A stretch of 64,000 nt of DNA from Gemmatimonadaceae bacterium. GTDB lineage: Bacteria > Gemmatimonadota > Gemmatimonadetes > Gemmatimonadales > Gemmatimonadaceae. Position 1 is the first letter of the stretch; each line of letters begins with the position of its first letter. This document shows positions 48,351-59,137 of this stretch, piece after piece. The notes beneath the pieces are model-generated. The model did no database searches. It was not told the origin of the DNA and saw only the letters and a program-made list of their open reading frames with translations. The position numbers and the translations under genes were made by a program. Location of the stretch: positions 2,143,586 through 2,207,585 of the forward strand of contig JAHBVS010000001.1 in NCBI GenBank assembly GCA_019637445.1, read 5' to 3'.

Positions 48351-49697
48351 ATGACGGTCGTCGAGCTGATCGAACGCAAGCGGGACGGAGGGCGCATCAC
48401 GGCCACGGAGTGGCACCGGCTGATGCGCGACTACGCCGCGGGCGTCGTGCCGGACTATCAGATGTCTGCGCTGGCGATGGCGATCTTCTTTCGCGGGTTG
48501 GACGCCGAGGAGCTGGAGGCGCTGACCACCGCGATGTTGGACAGCGGCAAGCGCCTGGACCTCGACCATCTCAAGGTGCCGCGGGTGGACAAGCATTCCA
48601 CCGGCGGCGTGGGCGACAAGGTCTCGCTCATCCTCGCGCCGATCGTGGCGGCCTGTGGCGTCGCGGTGCCGATGATGTCCGGCCGCGGGCTCGGGCACAC
48701 GGGTGGCACCCTCGACAAGCTCGAGTCCATCCCCGGCTTCCGAACCGGACTGTCGCTCGCCGAGACGGCAAAGCAGGTGGAGAAGCTTGGGGTGGCGATG
48801 ATCGGCCAGACGGCGGAGATCGCGCCGGCTGACCGGAAGTTCTACGCTTTGCGCGACACAACGGCGACGGTGGAGGCGATTCCGCTGATTGCCGCGAGCA
48901 TCATGAGCAAGAAGTTGGCGGAGGGGCTCACGGGTCTGGTGCTTGATGTGAAGACTGGCGCCGGTGCGTTCATGCCGAAGCTCGACGACGCGCTGACGCT
49001 GGCCAAAACCATGATCGGGCTAGGCGAGCGGCGAGGCTGCCCGACGGTGGCCTTGCTGACTGATATGGATGCGCCCTTGGGCGAGGCCTGCGGCAACGCG
49101 CTGGAAGTCGAGGAGTCCATCCGCGTCCTGCGCGGTGATGGCCCACGTGACGTGCACGATGTCACGGTCGCGCTGGCGGTGGAAATGCTACTCGTGGCCG
49201 GAGTGGCGGCATCGTCAGCGGATGCGAAGGCCAAGGTCGAGCACGCACTCGCCAGCGGCGACGCCATCGAGAAGTTCCGCGCGTTGGTGCAGGCGCAGGG
49301 TGGGCATCCGGGCGTGGTGGACAATCCCGTGGCCATCCTGCCGCACGCGCCGATCCGCGAGCGCGTCGAGGCGGCGCGCGAGGGCATCGTGCAGCGCGTG
49401 GAACCACGCACCATTGGCCGGGCGATTATCGCACTGGGCGGTGGCCGGCTGCGCGTGGAGGACGATGTAGACCCCGCGGTGGGCATCGTGCTGCACGTAC
49501 GACCCGGCATGCGGCTGACGCGGGGCCAGCCTGTGGCGACGATCCACGCGCGTGACCTGCCGGGGCGCCAGGCTGCCGAGGAGGCGCTCCGGCAGGCCGT
49601 GGTGATGGGCGAGGAGCCGGTGGCGGCTCGGCCGCTGGTCTCTCACCGCGTGACCAAGGCAGGGGTGGAGGAACTGGCCGGGCCGGGTGCACATTAA
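48351..49697 (+). CDS. deoA: Pyrimidine-nucleoside / thymidine phosphorylase
   Basis: 448 residues. Phosphorolysis of thymidine or uridine. Family signatures: VDKHSTGGVGDKVSLILAP, MSGRGLGHTGGTLDKLESI, KKLAEGLTGLVLDVKTGAGAFM. Complete length for Pdp/DeoA; the choice between the two cannot be made from sequence. Tdk at 13 kb and this gene support thymidine recycling. Confidence 0.93.
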   Translation: MTVVELIERKRDGGRITATEWHRLMRDYAAGVVPDYQMSALAMAIFFRGLDAEELEALTTAMLDSGKRLDLDHLKVPRVDKHSTGGVGDKVSLILAPIVAACGVAVPMMSGRGLGHTGGTLDKLESIPGFRTGLSLAETAKQVEKLGVAMIGQTAEIAPADRKFYALRDTTATVEAIPLIAASIMSKKLAEGLTGLVLDVKTGAGAFMPKLDDALTLAKTMIGLGERRGCPTVALLTDMDAPLGEACGNALEVEESIRVLRGDGPRDVHDVTVALAVEMLLVAGVAASSADAKAKVEHALASGDAIEKFRALVQAQGGHPGVVDNPVAILPHAPIRERVEAAREGIVQRVEPRTIGRAIIALGGGRLRVEDDVDPAVGIVLHVRPGMRLTRGQPVATIHARDLPGRQAAEEALRQAVVMGEEPVAARPLVSHRVTKAGVEELAGPGAH

Positions 49698-49937
49698 GTG
49701 ACCATGCAGAACTTCGAGAAGTTGGCCGCCCTTGGGGCGCTGGGAGCCGCCGGTGGATTGATCGCCGCCTGGCTCGGATTCAACTGGTTCATCCGTCCCG
49801 TTCCAACCGGCGGGCTCGACGCCACGCTGCACTTCGCGACGATTGCGGCGACGGGTGTGGTGTTTGGTTGGTTGGCGTTGGCGCACTTCTGGTTTGGTGC
49901 GCAGCTCAAGCGCGGGGCGGTTTCGATTACGGGCTGA
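49698..49937 (+). CDS. Small membrane protein
   Basis: 79 residues, GTG start immediately after the phosphorylase stop (or ATG 49704). Two helices: LAALGALGAAGGLIAAWLGF and FATIAATGVVFGWLALAHFW. Unknown function; likely co-transcribed with the phosphorylase. Confidence 0.65.
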   Translation: MTMQNFEKLAALGALGAAGGLIAAWLGFNWFIRPVPTGGLDATLHFATIAATGVVFGWLALAHFWFGAQLKRGAVSITG

Positions 49938-49951
49938 GTTGGAACTGCTTT

Positions 49952-50005
49952 GCCACGGAGGCACGGAGACACGGAGGGCTCGGCGTGATGTCGGGCCCTC
50001 TGTGT
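49952..50005. repeat. Palindromic dispersed element, decayed copy 3
   Basis: A left arm at 49952-49976 matching the 25-nt arm of copies 1 and 2 with three A-to-G changes, then a 10-bp hairpin 49975-49984 with 49990-49999 (agggctcggc/gtcgggccct) and the first part of the right arm (ctctgtgt) with a T-rich tail. Again at a gene 3' end. The rest of 50006-50129 has no supported gene. Confidence 0.7.
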
Positions 50006-50129
50006 TCTTTTCGGGGGCTCTGGGGCGTCGCGGGGTTGTGGAAGCCTAGGGCAGACGGGCGCGCTGCATCTGGACGGGTGCAGTACTCGGTGCAGTATTT
50101 GGCTCCTGTCACTCCCGGGAGTCTTGTCG

Positions 50130-51293
50130 ATGCGTCGAGTGTTTGCGGTTCTCCTGCTCGCGGTCAGCACCGCGCCGCTGGGCGCGCAGCGGATTCCAGC
50201 GATCACGCTCAGGCCCGCGGATGCGGTGCACCCGCATGAGTTCACGTCGGTGGGCTCCGTGCGGGAGTTGAGTGACGGGCGCGTGATTGTCTCTGACGGG
50301 CGGGACGATCGTCTCTTGCTGCTGGACTTTCGGGATGGGTCGGCGCGCGATATCGGACGCAAGGGAAAAGGGCCGGGCGAGTTCACAATGGTCGCCCTCG
50401 TCCACGCGATGGGGGCGGACTCGAGCCTCATGGTCGACTATTTCAGCAGGCGCTGGCTGCTGTTCCACCGCGACCGCATCGTGGCCACGGTGCCGCCGGA
50501 CGACCCCGCAGTGGAGGCCACCCGCAGCGCCATCTACGGCGCGGATGCGATGGGACGCGTCTTGGGGCGGGTCGAGCCGTCGCGGCGCGACGGGATCACG
50601 ATGCAGACGGAGCGGGACAGCGGGGCGGTCGTGCTCGTCTCCCGCAAGACGGGCGCGGTCGACACCGTGACCAAGTTCCGCCTCTCCGCCCGGCAGTTGT
50701 CGCAGCAGACAAACGCGGAGGGGCGGATCATTGCCTCCTCGAGCTACACGACGCAGCTGATGCCCTCGGAGGAGGCCTTCGTACTTTTCCCCGACGGCGC
50801 GCTCGCCATTGCTCGCCTGAACCCCTTTCGCGTGGACTGGCGCCTGCCCGACGGCAAATGGCTGCGCGGGGATTCGCTTCCCGTGCCGCGAATTCCCGTG
50901 ACGGCCCGTGAGCGGCGGGCGTTCGAGCGGCGCAACGGCGGGCGGTCCGCGGGTGCACTGCCGCCGGGAGTGCCGAGGCCGGCGGGAGTTCCTGAGCCGC
51001 CGTCGCCGGCTTTCCCCGAGTTCGTGCCGCCCTTTCCCTTGGCTTACGGCGCGGTGCTCGCGGGCCCGAACGGGCAGCTCTTGATCCGCCGCAGCAAGAG
51101 CGCGGACTTCCCCAACATGACCTACCTGCTTGTCGATCGCGCGGCCCGGCTCGTCGGCACCTTCACCTTGCGGGGCAACGAGCAGGTGGTCGGTGTCGGC
51201 AATGGCTGGCTGTACATCACCGAGCGCGATGAGGACGATATCATTCGGTTGCGGCGCCACCCGTTTCCCACGGAGACGAAGACGACTGGGTAA
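50130..51293 (+). CDS. Exported 6-bladed beta-propeller-like protein
   Basis: 387 residues. Signal peptide (MRRVFAVLLLAVSTAPLGA), then repeating beta-sheet blades; the motif GRKGKGPGEFTMV is typical of the 6-bladed propeller proteins abundant in Gemmatimonadota and Bacteroidetes. A Pro-rich loop (ALPPGVPRPAGVPEPP) lies in the C-terminal third. A gggag site 8 nt before ATG 50130 fixes the start. Function unknown. Confidence 0.72.
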   Translation: MRRVFAVLLLAVSTAPLGAQRIPAITLRPADAVHPHEFTSVGSVRELSDGRVIVSDGRDDRLLLLDFRDGSARDIGRKGKGPGEFTMVALVHAMGADSSLMVDYFSRRWLLFHRDRIVATVPPDDPAVEATRSAIYGADAMGRVLGRVEPSRRDGITMQTERDSGAVVLVSRKTGAVDTVTKFRLSARQLSQQTNAEGRIIASSSYTTQLMPSEEAFVLFPDGALAIARLNPFRVDWRLPDGKWLRGDSLPVPRIPVTARERRAFERRNGGRSAGALPPGVPRPAGVPEPPSPAFPEFVPPFPLAYGAVLAGPNGQLLIRRSKSADFPNMTYLLVDRAARLVGTFTLRGNEQVVGVGNGWLYITERDEDDIIRLRRHPFPTETKTTG

Positions 51294-51350
51294 GCAGGGA
51301 CTCGGCGGCGAGTCCATCAACCGCGGCGACGAGGCCGGGCAAGCTGGCGC

Positions 51351-51911
51351 TTATCGCGGGACTCCAGGCCGAGCGTCAACACCTCCACTTCCGTTCCGGA
51401 GGGCGAACCGCCCATCCTCGATTGTCAGCAGCAGCACGGCTCCCGTGCGAAACGTGAGCGTGGAGTCGAACTGCAGGAGTGGCGGCACGGCCGTGGAGCG
51501 CGCGACGGCGGAGTCCACGGGCTCGATCCGTTCGAAGCGCACCTGGACGCGGTGGGCACCGGGTGCCACGGGATAGTCACGGAGTGTCGCCAGCGCACGG
51601 TCACCGCGTAGGCCGCTGCCGCGCAGGCGCGCGGAATCGCGCGAGACCTCGTCAATCCCCACGGTCAACGCATACGACGCGCTGCTGCCCTCGCAGACCA
51701 CCGACTGGCGCATGTGCGCGGGTCGCTGCGCCTGCTCCTGCTCACTCAGGGTCCGGCAGCGCTCAACTCGCTCGGGCCTCACGCTCCACGAGAGCCGCAG
51801 TGCGGCCGCGTCCTCTGCGTGCCACGCCACCGCGACGCCGGAACTGACAGCGAGTCCCCAGAGGGCCAGGGCGAGCGCGAGACCCGCGGCCAAGCGGCGA
51901 AGTGGGTTCAC
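51351..51911 (-). CDS. Hypothetical exported/membrane-anchored protein
   Basis: 186 residues. N-terminal hydrophobic helix (LAAGLALALALWGLAVSSGVA), then a beta-rich domain with two Cys (VERCRTL and SVVCEGSS). Overlaps the cytochrome b fusion gene by 4 nt, so it is translated with it and may be an accessory subunit (inference). Confidence 0.6.
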   Translation of the reverse strand: MNPLRRLAAGLALALALWGLAVSSGVAVAWHAEDAAALRLSWSVRPERVERCRTLSEQEQAQRPAHMRQSVVCEGSSASYALTVGIDEVSRDSARLRGSGLRGDRALATLRDYPVAPGAHRVQVRFERIEPVDSAVARSTAVPPLLQFDSTLTFRTGAVLLLTIEDGRFALRNGSGGVDARPGVPR

Positions 51912-53473
51912 GGCTCTTCCTCCAGCGCGGCTGGCACGCAGGCCTCTTGCAGGACAACGCTGGCCTCTTCGACCGGTGCCTGCAGCGTCAGCACCTGTCG
52001 ACGGAACTGCTCGAAGGATTCGAGCGCCTCGTCGTCGCAGCCCAACGCGGCGGTCGCGACCGCGACACGGGAGCGGTCCACGCGGTCCTGAAGTTCAGCC
52101 TCCCGGTCGTGGTAGAAACGCTGCTCCAGCCACTTGGGGCCCTCGCGCCCCACGCAGTCTCGCGGCGGACAGCCAAGCACGAGAACGCCCGCGGCGCCCT
52201 GCCGTACCAGCAGCTCGACCACGGATGAGTGCAGGTTGCCGACACACGCGATGTCGTGCAGCAACGCGCCGGCGGCGCGGAGGCGCCGCGCCAATCCCGC
52301 CGAACCTTCCGTGCAGCGGACGACGACCACCCGCTGGTCGCGAGTCCGGTCCGCCAGCGCGGGCAGGGTCGTGTCGCGCGTCGTGGCGAGCTGGTCGCGA
52401 CCCGTGCGTCCTGGCGGCCCGACGCCCATGGGGGCGCAGGAACCCGCGCAGATGCCGCAGCTGACGCAGCGTTCGGGGTCGACGAGCGCCACGAGGCGCT
52501 CGTCGCCGTCCTCGCGCGGCACCATCTGGATGGCGCCCCAGGGGCAGTCCTGCGTGCACTGGTCGCAGCCCGTGCAAAGGCGCGGATTCACCCAACTCGG
52601 CGCCCACGATCCCTCGCGTGGTCGGCGGGCGAGCCACGGGACGGCGAGGGTGAGGACCGTCAGTGACGCCAGGGCGACCCAGGTCAGCCACGGTTCGCTG
52701 GCCTCCGCGAGCGGCAGCCACCACGCGGAGGTCAGGGCGAGCGGTGTCGTGGCCGGCAGCGCGAGTCCATCGGCGGCGGGGCCAAGCGGCGCCGGCATCA
52801 CCACGGCCACGAGCGTGAGCAGTGCCGTCGCACTCCACTTCAGGACCGGCGGAGGAGCGAGCGTCGGCCGGGCGACGCGCGACGTGTGCAGCCACAACCC
52901 GGCGCCCATCGCCAACGGCAGCGCGATGTGCACGAACAGGTTGAGGAAGAAGAACGCCTGGGGGGGCTGGCTGTCGCCGGCGAACATGCGGCCCACGGGT
53001 TCGGAGAGGATCGGGAGCACGTCGAACAGGTCGGCACCGGCCACCGCGAGGCGCAGCCCGAAGCTGTCCCACGCCATCACGAACCCCGTCCACGCGCAGG
53101 CCAGCCCCACGCCGACGAGAAACACACCGCTGACCCACGCCAGCGCGCGGGGGCCCCACTCTCGAGACTGGCCGATGAACCGTAGCGCGTGCAATCCCGC
53201 CGCGAGCAAGAAGGCGTCGGTGGCGTAGCGATGCAGCGTGCGCACCCATGCGCCGAAGATGGGATCCGCGGCGATGCGCTGCACGGACGCCGCCGGTGCG
53301 CCGACCCGGTAGAACAGCAGGAGGTACGTGCCGGTGACGAACAACACCAGCAGCAGCCACGACGCCAAGGCGCCGCTCTGGTGCAGGGGATTCCAGCGCC
53401 AATGCAGCAGCCGATGCATGAGGGCATCCGAACCGCGAACAATCCTCCGCACGAACCGCTCGAGCCAGCGCAT
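51908..53473 (-). CDS. Cytochrome b / ferredoxin / MvhD fusion protein
   Basis: 521 residues in three parts. 1) N-terminal cytochrome b (about 1-240) with two bis-His pairs spaced by 13 residues: LHRYATDAFLLAAGLHALR and VHIALPLAMGAGLWLH. 2) Two [4Fe-4S] ferredoxin motifs CTGCDQCTQDC and CVSCGICAGSC. 3) C-terminal MvhD-like Fe-S domain (VRCTEGSAGL, ACVGNLHSS, VLVLGCPPRDC). Thus it can bring electrons between the quinone pool and iron-sulfur carriers. It is divergent from the heme-copper genes at 53604. Confidence 0.83.
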   Translation of the reverse strand: MRWLERFVRRIVRGSDALMHRLLHWRWNPLHQSGALASWLLLVLFVTGTYLLLFYRVGAPAASVQRIAADPIFGAWVRTLHRYATDAFLLAAGLHALRFIGQSREWGPRALAWVSGVFLVGVGLACAWTGFVMAWDSFGLRLAVAGADLFDVLPILSEPVGRMFAGDSQPPQAFFFLNLFVHIALPLAMGAGLWLHTSRVARPTLAPPPVLKWSATALLTLVAVVMPAPLGPAADGLALPATTPLALTSAWWLPLAEASEPWLTWVALASLTVLTLAVPWLARRPREGSWAPSWVNPRLCTGCDQCTQDCPWGAIQMVPREDGDERLVALVDPERCVSCGICAGSCAPMGVGPPGRTGRDQLATTRDTTLPALADRTRDQRVVVVRCTEGSAGLARRLRAAGALLHDIACVGNLHSSVVELLVRQGAAGVLVLGCPPRDCVGREGPKWLEQRFYHDREAELQDRVDRSRVAVATAALGCDDEALESFEQFRRQVLTLQAPVEEASVVLQEACVPAALEEEP

Positions 53474-53521
53474 CCTGAGAAAACCTCTCGGGAACGGGAG
53501 GGGGATTTCCTGCTTGCGCCC

Positions 53522-53550
53522 TATCTACAGAAGGCGCACACTACCCGCAA
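53522..53550 (-). promoter_or_regulatory. Sigma70-type promoter of the cytochrome b fusion operon
   Basis: Minus strand TTGCGG (53550-53545), 17-nt spacer, TAGATA (53527-53522). The start would be near 53515, leaving about 40 nt before ATG 53473. No clear FNR-type TTGAT-N4-ATCAA site was seen in this divergent region. Confidence 0.5.
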
Positions 53551-53603
53551 CCAAAGGCCGTCCAGTCCCTGTGGGTCTCGCCCTGGAACGAGGTGCATTG
53601 CCG

Positions 53604-53768
53604 ATGGATCCGAATCCTCCAAGCGCCGACGAGCGCATCCCGCTGATGCAGCGGTTGTTCGACAACGTCTGGCTCCTGCTCATCGCAGGAATCGTCGTGA
53701 TGTTCGTCGTCTACACCGGGTGGGGCATGTGGGAGATTCTCACGATGCCCGACGGTACACTCCCCTGA
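53604..53768 (+). CDS. Small single-helix subunit of the heme-copper enzyme
   Basis: 54 residues with one membrane helix (NVWLLLIAGIVVMFVVYTGWGMW). Encoded 7 nt before subunit II; resembles the small subunit IIa found with ba3-type B-family oxidases in size and position. Confidence 0.65.
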   Translation: MDPNPPSADERIPLMQRLFDNVWLLLIAGIVVMFVVYTGWGMWEILTMPDGTLP

Positions 53769-53775
53769 GGCGCCA

Positions 53776-54381
53776 ATGCTCACCAAGGTCCATACGGGAC
53801 TCGACCCCGTCCCCGGCGTCTGGTGGCGTCCGGCCCACAAGACGGAGAAAGTCTGGGTAGGCATCGCCTTCGCGTGGTGCCTCGTGCTCTTCGCCATGAT
53901 GCCGCTCTGGCATTGGAAGGGCGGCCAGAATCCCTCGGGCATCCGCACCAAGGTCGACCCCAACGCATTCTACGCGCGCACCGTCGCGTTCGCGACGCAG
54001 TACCAGGTCGGCGTGGACAAGGGGATCCCGATCGTCGCGCCGCCGCCCGGCAGCGATATCTACCTCACGGCGCTGGCGTTCCAGTGGTATCCGATCCTCC
54101 AGCTCGAGAAGGACAAGGAGTACATCCTCCACCTCTCGGCGCTCGACGTGAACCACGGGTTCAGCCTGTACCCGTTGAACGTGAACTTCCAGGTCGTGCC
54201 CGGCTACGACTACGGGTTGCGGGTGACGCCAACCGCAAGCGGCGACTTTCGGATCATCTGCAATGAATTCTGCGGGATCGGCCACCACACGATGGTCGGG
54301 CGGATGATCGTCGTCGACGCCGACGGCCAGACCGTCGCCGACAACGGGGGCGCGAAGGTCCTCAACGGAGGTGACCGATGA
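53776..54381 (+). CDS. Heme-copper oxidase/NO reductase subunit II with CuA
   Basis: 201 residues. One N-terminal membrane helix (VWVGIAFAWCLVLFAMMPLW), then a CuA cupredoxin. CuA ligands visible: His127 in DVNHGF, Cys162, Cys166, His170 and Met173 in ICNEFCGIGHHTM. This is the electron entry site from a cytochrome c or cupredoxin. Overlaps subunit I by 4 nt. Confidence 0.88.
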   Translation: MLTKVHTGLDPVPGVWWRPAHKTEKVWVGIAFAWCLVLFAMMPLWHWKGGQNPSGIRTKVDPNAFYARTVAFATQYQVGVDKGIPIVAPPPGSDIYLTALAFQWYPILQLEKDKEYILHLSALDVNHGFSLYPLNVNFQVVPGYDYGLRVTPTASGDFRIICNEFCGIGHHTMVGRMIVVDADGQTVADNGGAKVLNGGDR

Positions 54382-56126
54382 CCGCGCCAGCCGCGAGGGA
54401 GGACTTCCGCACCTGCCAATCCACCGGTCGCAGGGTGCACCGCGCGGTCGAGGGCCTGATCAAGGCCAACGCGGTCGTTTCCGTCGTCACGCTGCTCATC
54501 GGCGCCACCGCGGCGCTCCTGCTGGTGCTCACGCGCTGGCAGGCGGTGCATCTGCTCCCGGCCACCTGGTACTACCGGCTGCTGGGCGTGCACGGGATGA
54601 ACATGCTGATCTTCTTCATCATCTACTTCGAGATGGCGGTGCTGTGGTTTGCGGGGACCGTGCTGCTGAACGCACGGCCCGCCGCGCCACGCTTCGGCTG
54701 GTTCAACTTCGGCCTGATGCTGCTCGGCACGCTGATGGTGCAGTGGGCCCAGTGGACCGGCCGCGCCGACGTGCTCTTCACGTCGTATCCTCCCCTGAAG
54801 GCGCACCCGGTCTTCTACCTTGGCATCATCCTGTTCGCCGTCGGGGCCCTGCTGGTGACGGCGCAGTTCTTCGCGACCATCACGATTGCCAAGCGGGAGC
54901 GCCGCTACGAGGGCTCGATGCCCTTGGTCGTCTATGGCGCCGTGACCGCGGCTATCATCGCCGTCATTACCCTGCTGCACGGCGCCATCATCTACATCCC
55001 GACCTTCCTCTGGTCCCTCGGCATCGTCGACAGCATCGATCCGCAGGTCTACCGGATGATCTGGTGGGGGCTCGGCCACTCGTCGCAGCAGATCAACATG
55101 GCGGCGATGGTCGCCATATGGTACATGCTCGGCGCGCTCACCGTGGGCGCCGTCGTACTCAACGAGAAGGTGAGCCGCAGCGCGTTCGTGCTGTACGTGC
55201 TCTTCATCTCCATGGCGTCCGCCCACCACCTGTTGGTGGATCCCGGCTTCGGTCCGGCGTGGAAGATCACCAACACCTCGTATTTCATGTACATGGCGGT
55301 GCTGGCCTCCATGATCCACGGATTCACCGTGCCCGCGGGGATGGAGCTGGGCCAGCGTCTCCGTGGCTTCACGCAGGGGATGTTCGGCTGGCTCATCCGT
55401 GCGCCGTGGGGTGACCCGGGCTTCAGCTCCCTCGTGCTCTCGGTCGTCGTCTTTGGGTTCGTCGGTGGCATCACGGGCGTGACCATCGGGACCGAGCAGA
55501 TCAACATCATCGTGCACAACACGCTGCGGGTGCCGGGCCACTTCCATGCCACCGTCGTGAGCGGAACCGCGCTCGCCTTCATGGGGGCGACCTACTACCT
55601 CCTTCCGCTGATATTCCAGCGCAAGGTCGCGTTCTGGGGATTCGCCAAGTGGCAGCCGTATCTCTTCTCGTTCGGCGTCTTCCTCCTCTCGATGGGGATG
55701 ACCTTCGCCGGAAGCTTCGGGGTGCCTCGGCGGCATTGGGACAACTCGTTCCAGGATGCCATGTTCAACGTGGAGATGAGCCCTGCCGTGGACCTGATGC
55801 TGGCCATCATGGGGATCGGCGGCATCCTGGCGGTCACGGGCGCCTTCGGATTCATCGCCATTGCGGTGAAGTCGGTGTTCTTCGGCGAGCCCATCGGGAC
55901 GATCACGAAGGGCTCGGCCATGGTCGGCGTTCCGCAGGGGCTCACGCATCCGCCCGTGCACGCCGTTGACGCCGACGCCCGGAACGAGGAGCTGCACGCA
56001 CCGGCGCGTGGCTGGATGGGCCCGACGCCTGGCACGGTCGTGCTGGTCGGCATCTTCTTCGTGGCCTTCATGACGTACTACTTCACGAACTGGAAACTGC
56101 TGGCGTTCCTGTGGAAGGTCGGGTGA
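54378..56126 (+). CDS. B-family heme-copper enzyme subunit I lacking the active-site Tyr
   Basis: 582 residues, about 13 membrane helices. Ligands line up with Thermus ba3: low-spin heme His72 and His390, high-spin heme His388, CuB-type ligands His234, His283 and His284 (GLGHSSQQIN, SAHHLLVDPGF, VPGHFHATV). The HPxVY motif that carries the cross-linked Tyr237 in ba3 is replaced by HSSQQ, with Gln238 at the Tyr position. Loss of this Tyr is characteristic of nitric oxide reductases (cNOR/qNOR also lack it), so NO reduction is more likely than O2 reduction. Confidence 0.85.
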   Translation: MTAPAAREDFRTCQSTGRRVHRAVEGLIKANAVVSVVTLLIGATAALLLVLTRWQAVHLLPATWYYRLLGVHGMNMLIFFIIYFEMAVLWFAGTVLLNARPAAPRFGWFNFGLMLLGTLMVQWAQWTGRADVLFTSYPPLKAHPVFYLGIILFAVGALLVTAQFFATITIAKRERRYEGSMPLVVYGAVTAAIIAVITLLHGAIIYIPTFLWSLGIVDSIDPQVYRMIWWGLGHSSQQINMAAMVAIWYMLGALTVGAVVLNEKVSRSAFVLYVLFISMASAHHLLVDPGFGPAWKITNTSYFMYMAVLASMIHGFTVPAGMELGQRLRGFTQGMFGWLIRAPWGDPGFSSLVLSVVVFGFVGGITGVTIGTEQINIIVHNTLRVPGHFHATVVSGTALAFMGATYYLLPLIFQRKVAFWGFAKWQPYLFSFGVFLLSMGMTFAGSFGVPRRHWDNSFQDAMFNVEMSPAVDLMLAIMGIGGILAVTGAFGFIAIAVKSVFFGEPIGTITKGSAMVGVPQGLTHPPVHAVDADARNEELHAPARGWMGPTPGTVVLVGIFFVAFMTYYFTNWKLLAFLWKVG

Positions 56127-57025
56127 TGCATGCGGCGGGGCCACGGCCGCCATTCGCGGTCGTGGCTCTCGTCGTGATCCTTGCCGTCTCCGCCGCGTGG
56201 TGGGCGCTGGCGCTCTGGCCGCTGCCCGCGGAGGCTCCGCGTTGGTTACTCGCGACGCGCGAGGTCTGCTTCGGCGCGACCTCGGACGGCCTGCCGCACG
56301 CGGGTGGATGGGTGTTGCTCATCGGTGAGCCACTGGGCCTGCTGGCCATCCTCGGGATCGTCTGGGGCCGTGAACTTCGGGACGGCCTGACCCGCCTGCA
56401 CCAGCGGCTCCCGGGGCGTCTGGCGAGCGGCGCCGTCGTCCTGGCACTCGCGCTGGGTCTGGGGGCTGCCGCGCACCGCGTGTCGAGCGCACGCGTCGCC
56501 GTCGGTGAGCCCTTCGACGTCAACGCGCCGTTGCCCGCGCGAGGCAGCGCGGACGCGCCCGTGCTCGAACTCGTCGACCAGCACGGGAACCCCACGGCGC
56601 TGCGCGACTATCGTGGGCAATGGGTGATGTTGACGTTCACCTTTGGCCACTGCGATGACATCTGCCCTGTGATCGTCGACCACGCCAAGCGCGCACGCGT
56701 GGATGCTGGCGCCGCGGGGCTTCCGCTCCTCGTCGTCACGCTGGACCCCTGGCGAGATACGCCGGAGCGTCTGGCGACCCTCGCGCAGCAATGGGGCCTC
56801 GGCCCCGAGGATCGCTTTCTCTCCGGAGAGATTGCGGAGGTGAATCGGCAGCTGGATCTCTGGCGCGTCCCGCGCGTCCGTGACGAACGTACGGGTGCGA
56901 TCGGGCATGGAAGCACCATCATCGTGGTTGATCCGGCGGGGCGCGTCGCCTGGCGCATCGAGGGGGCGCCACACCGGGTCCGCGAGGCGCTACGCCTCGT
57001 CGCAACGGAGTCGCCGGCACCGTAG
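56126..57025 (+). CDS. Sco-family copper chaperone with membrane N-terminus
   Basis: 299 residues. N-terminal part of about three membrane helices (VVALVVILAVSAAWWALALW, GGWVLLIGEPLGLLAILGIVW, ASGAVVLALALGLGAA), then a SCO1/SenC domain with the copper Cys pair GHCDDICPVIVDH and distal His in IGHGSTIIVVDPAG. Delivers copper to CuA. Start ATG 56126 shares its A with the subunit I stop (TGATG). Confidence 0.85.
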   Translation: MHAAGPRPPFAVVALVVILAVSAAWWALALWPLPAEAPRWLLATREVCFGATSDGLPHAGGWVLLIGEPLGLLAILGIVWGRELRDGLTRLHQRLPGRLASGAVVLALALGLGAAAHRVSSARVAVGEPFDVNAPLPARGSADAPVLELVDQHGNPTALRDYRGQWVMLTFTFGHCDDICPVIVDHAKRARVDAGAAGLPLLVVTLDPWRDTPERLATLAQQWGLGPEDRFLSGEIAEVNRQLDLWRVPRVRDERTGAIGHGSTIIVVDPAGRVAWRIEGAPHRVREALRLVATESPAP

Positions 57026-57047
57026 GGCGCGACGCGCCCTACGGTGC
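57017..57047. terminator. Terminator hairpin between sco and gyrB
   Basis: 15-nt perfect arms gcaccgtagggcgcg (57017-57031) and cgcgccctacggtgc (57033-57047), including the sco stop. Convergent gene ends. Confidence 0.8.
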
Positions 57048-57058
57048 CTCTCCGCGCA

Positions 57059-59137
<2,079 letters not shown>

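Noticed and set aside
53474-53603. FNR/NnrR-type binding site in the divergent respiratory promoter
   Set aside because: I looked for TTGAT-N4-ATCAA and close variants and found none; only the sigma70-type promoter on the minus strand is supported.
54210-56153. A 647-codon antisense frame opposite heme-copper subunit I
   Set aside because: His/Glu/Arg-rich low-complexity translation without any domain; the plus strand is a clear membrane enzyme.
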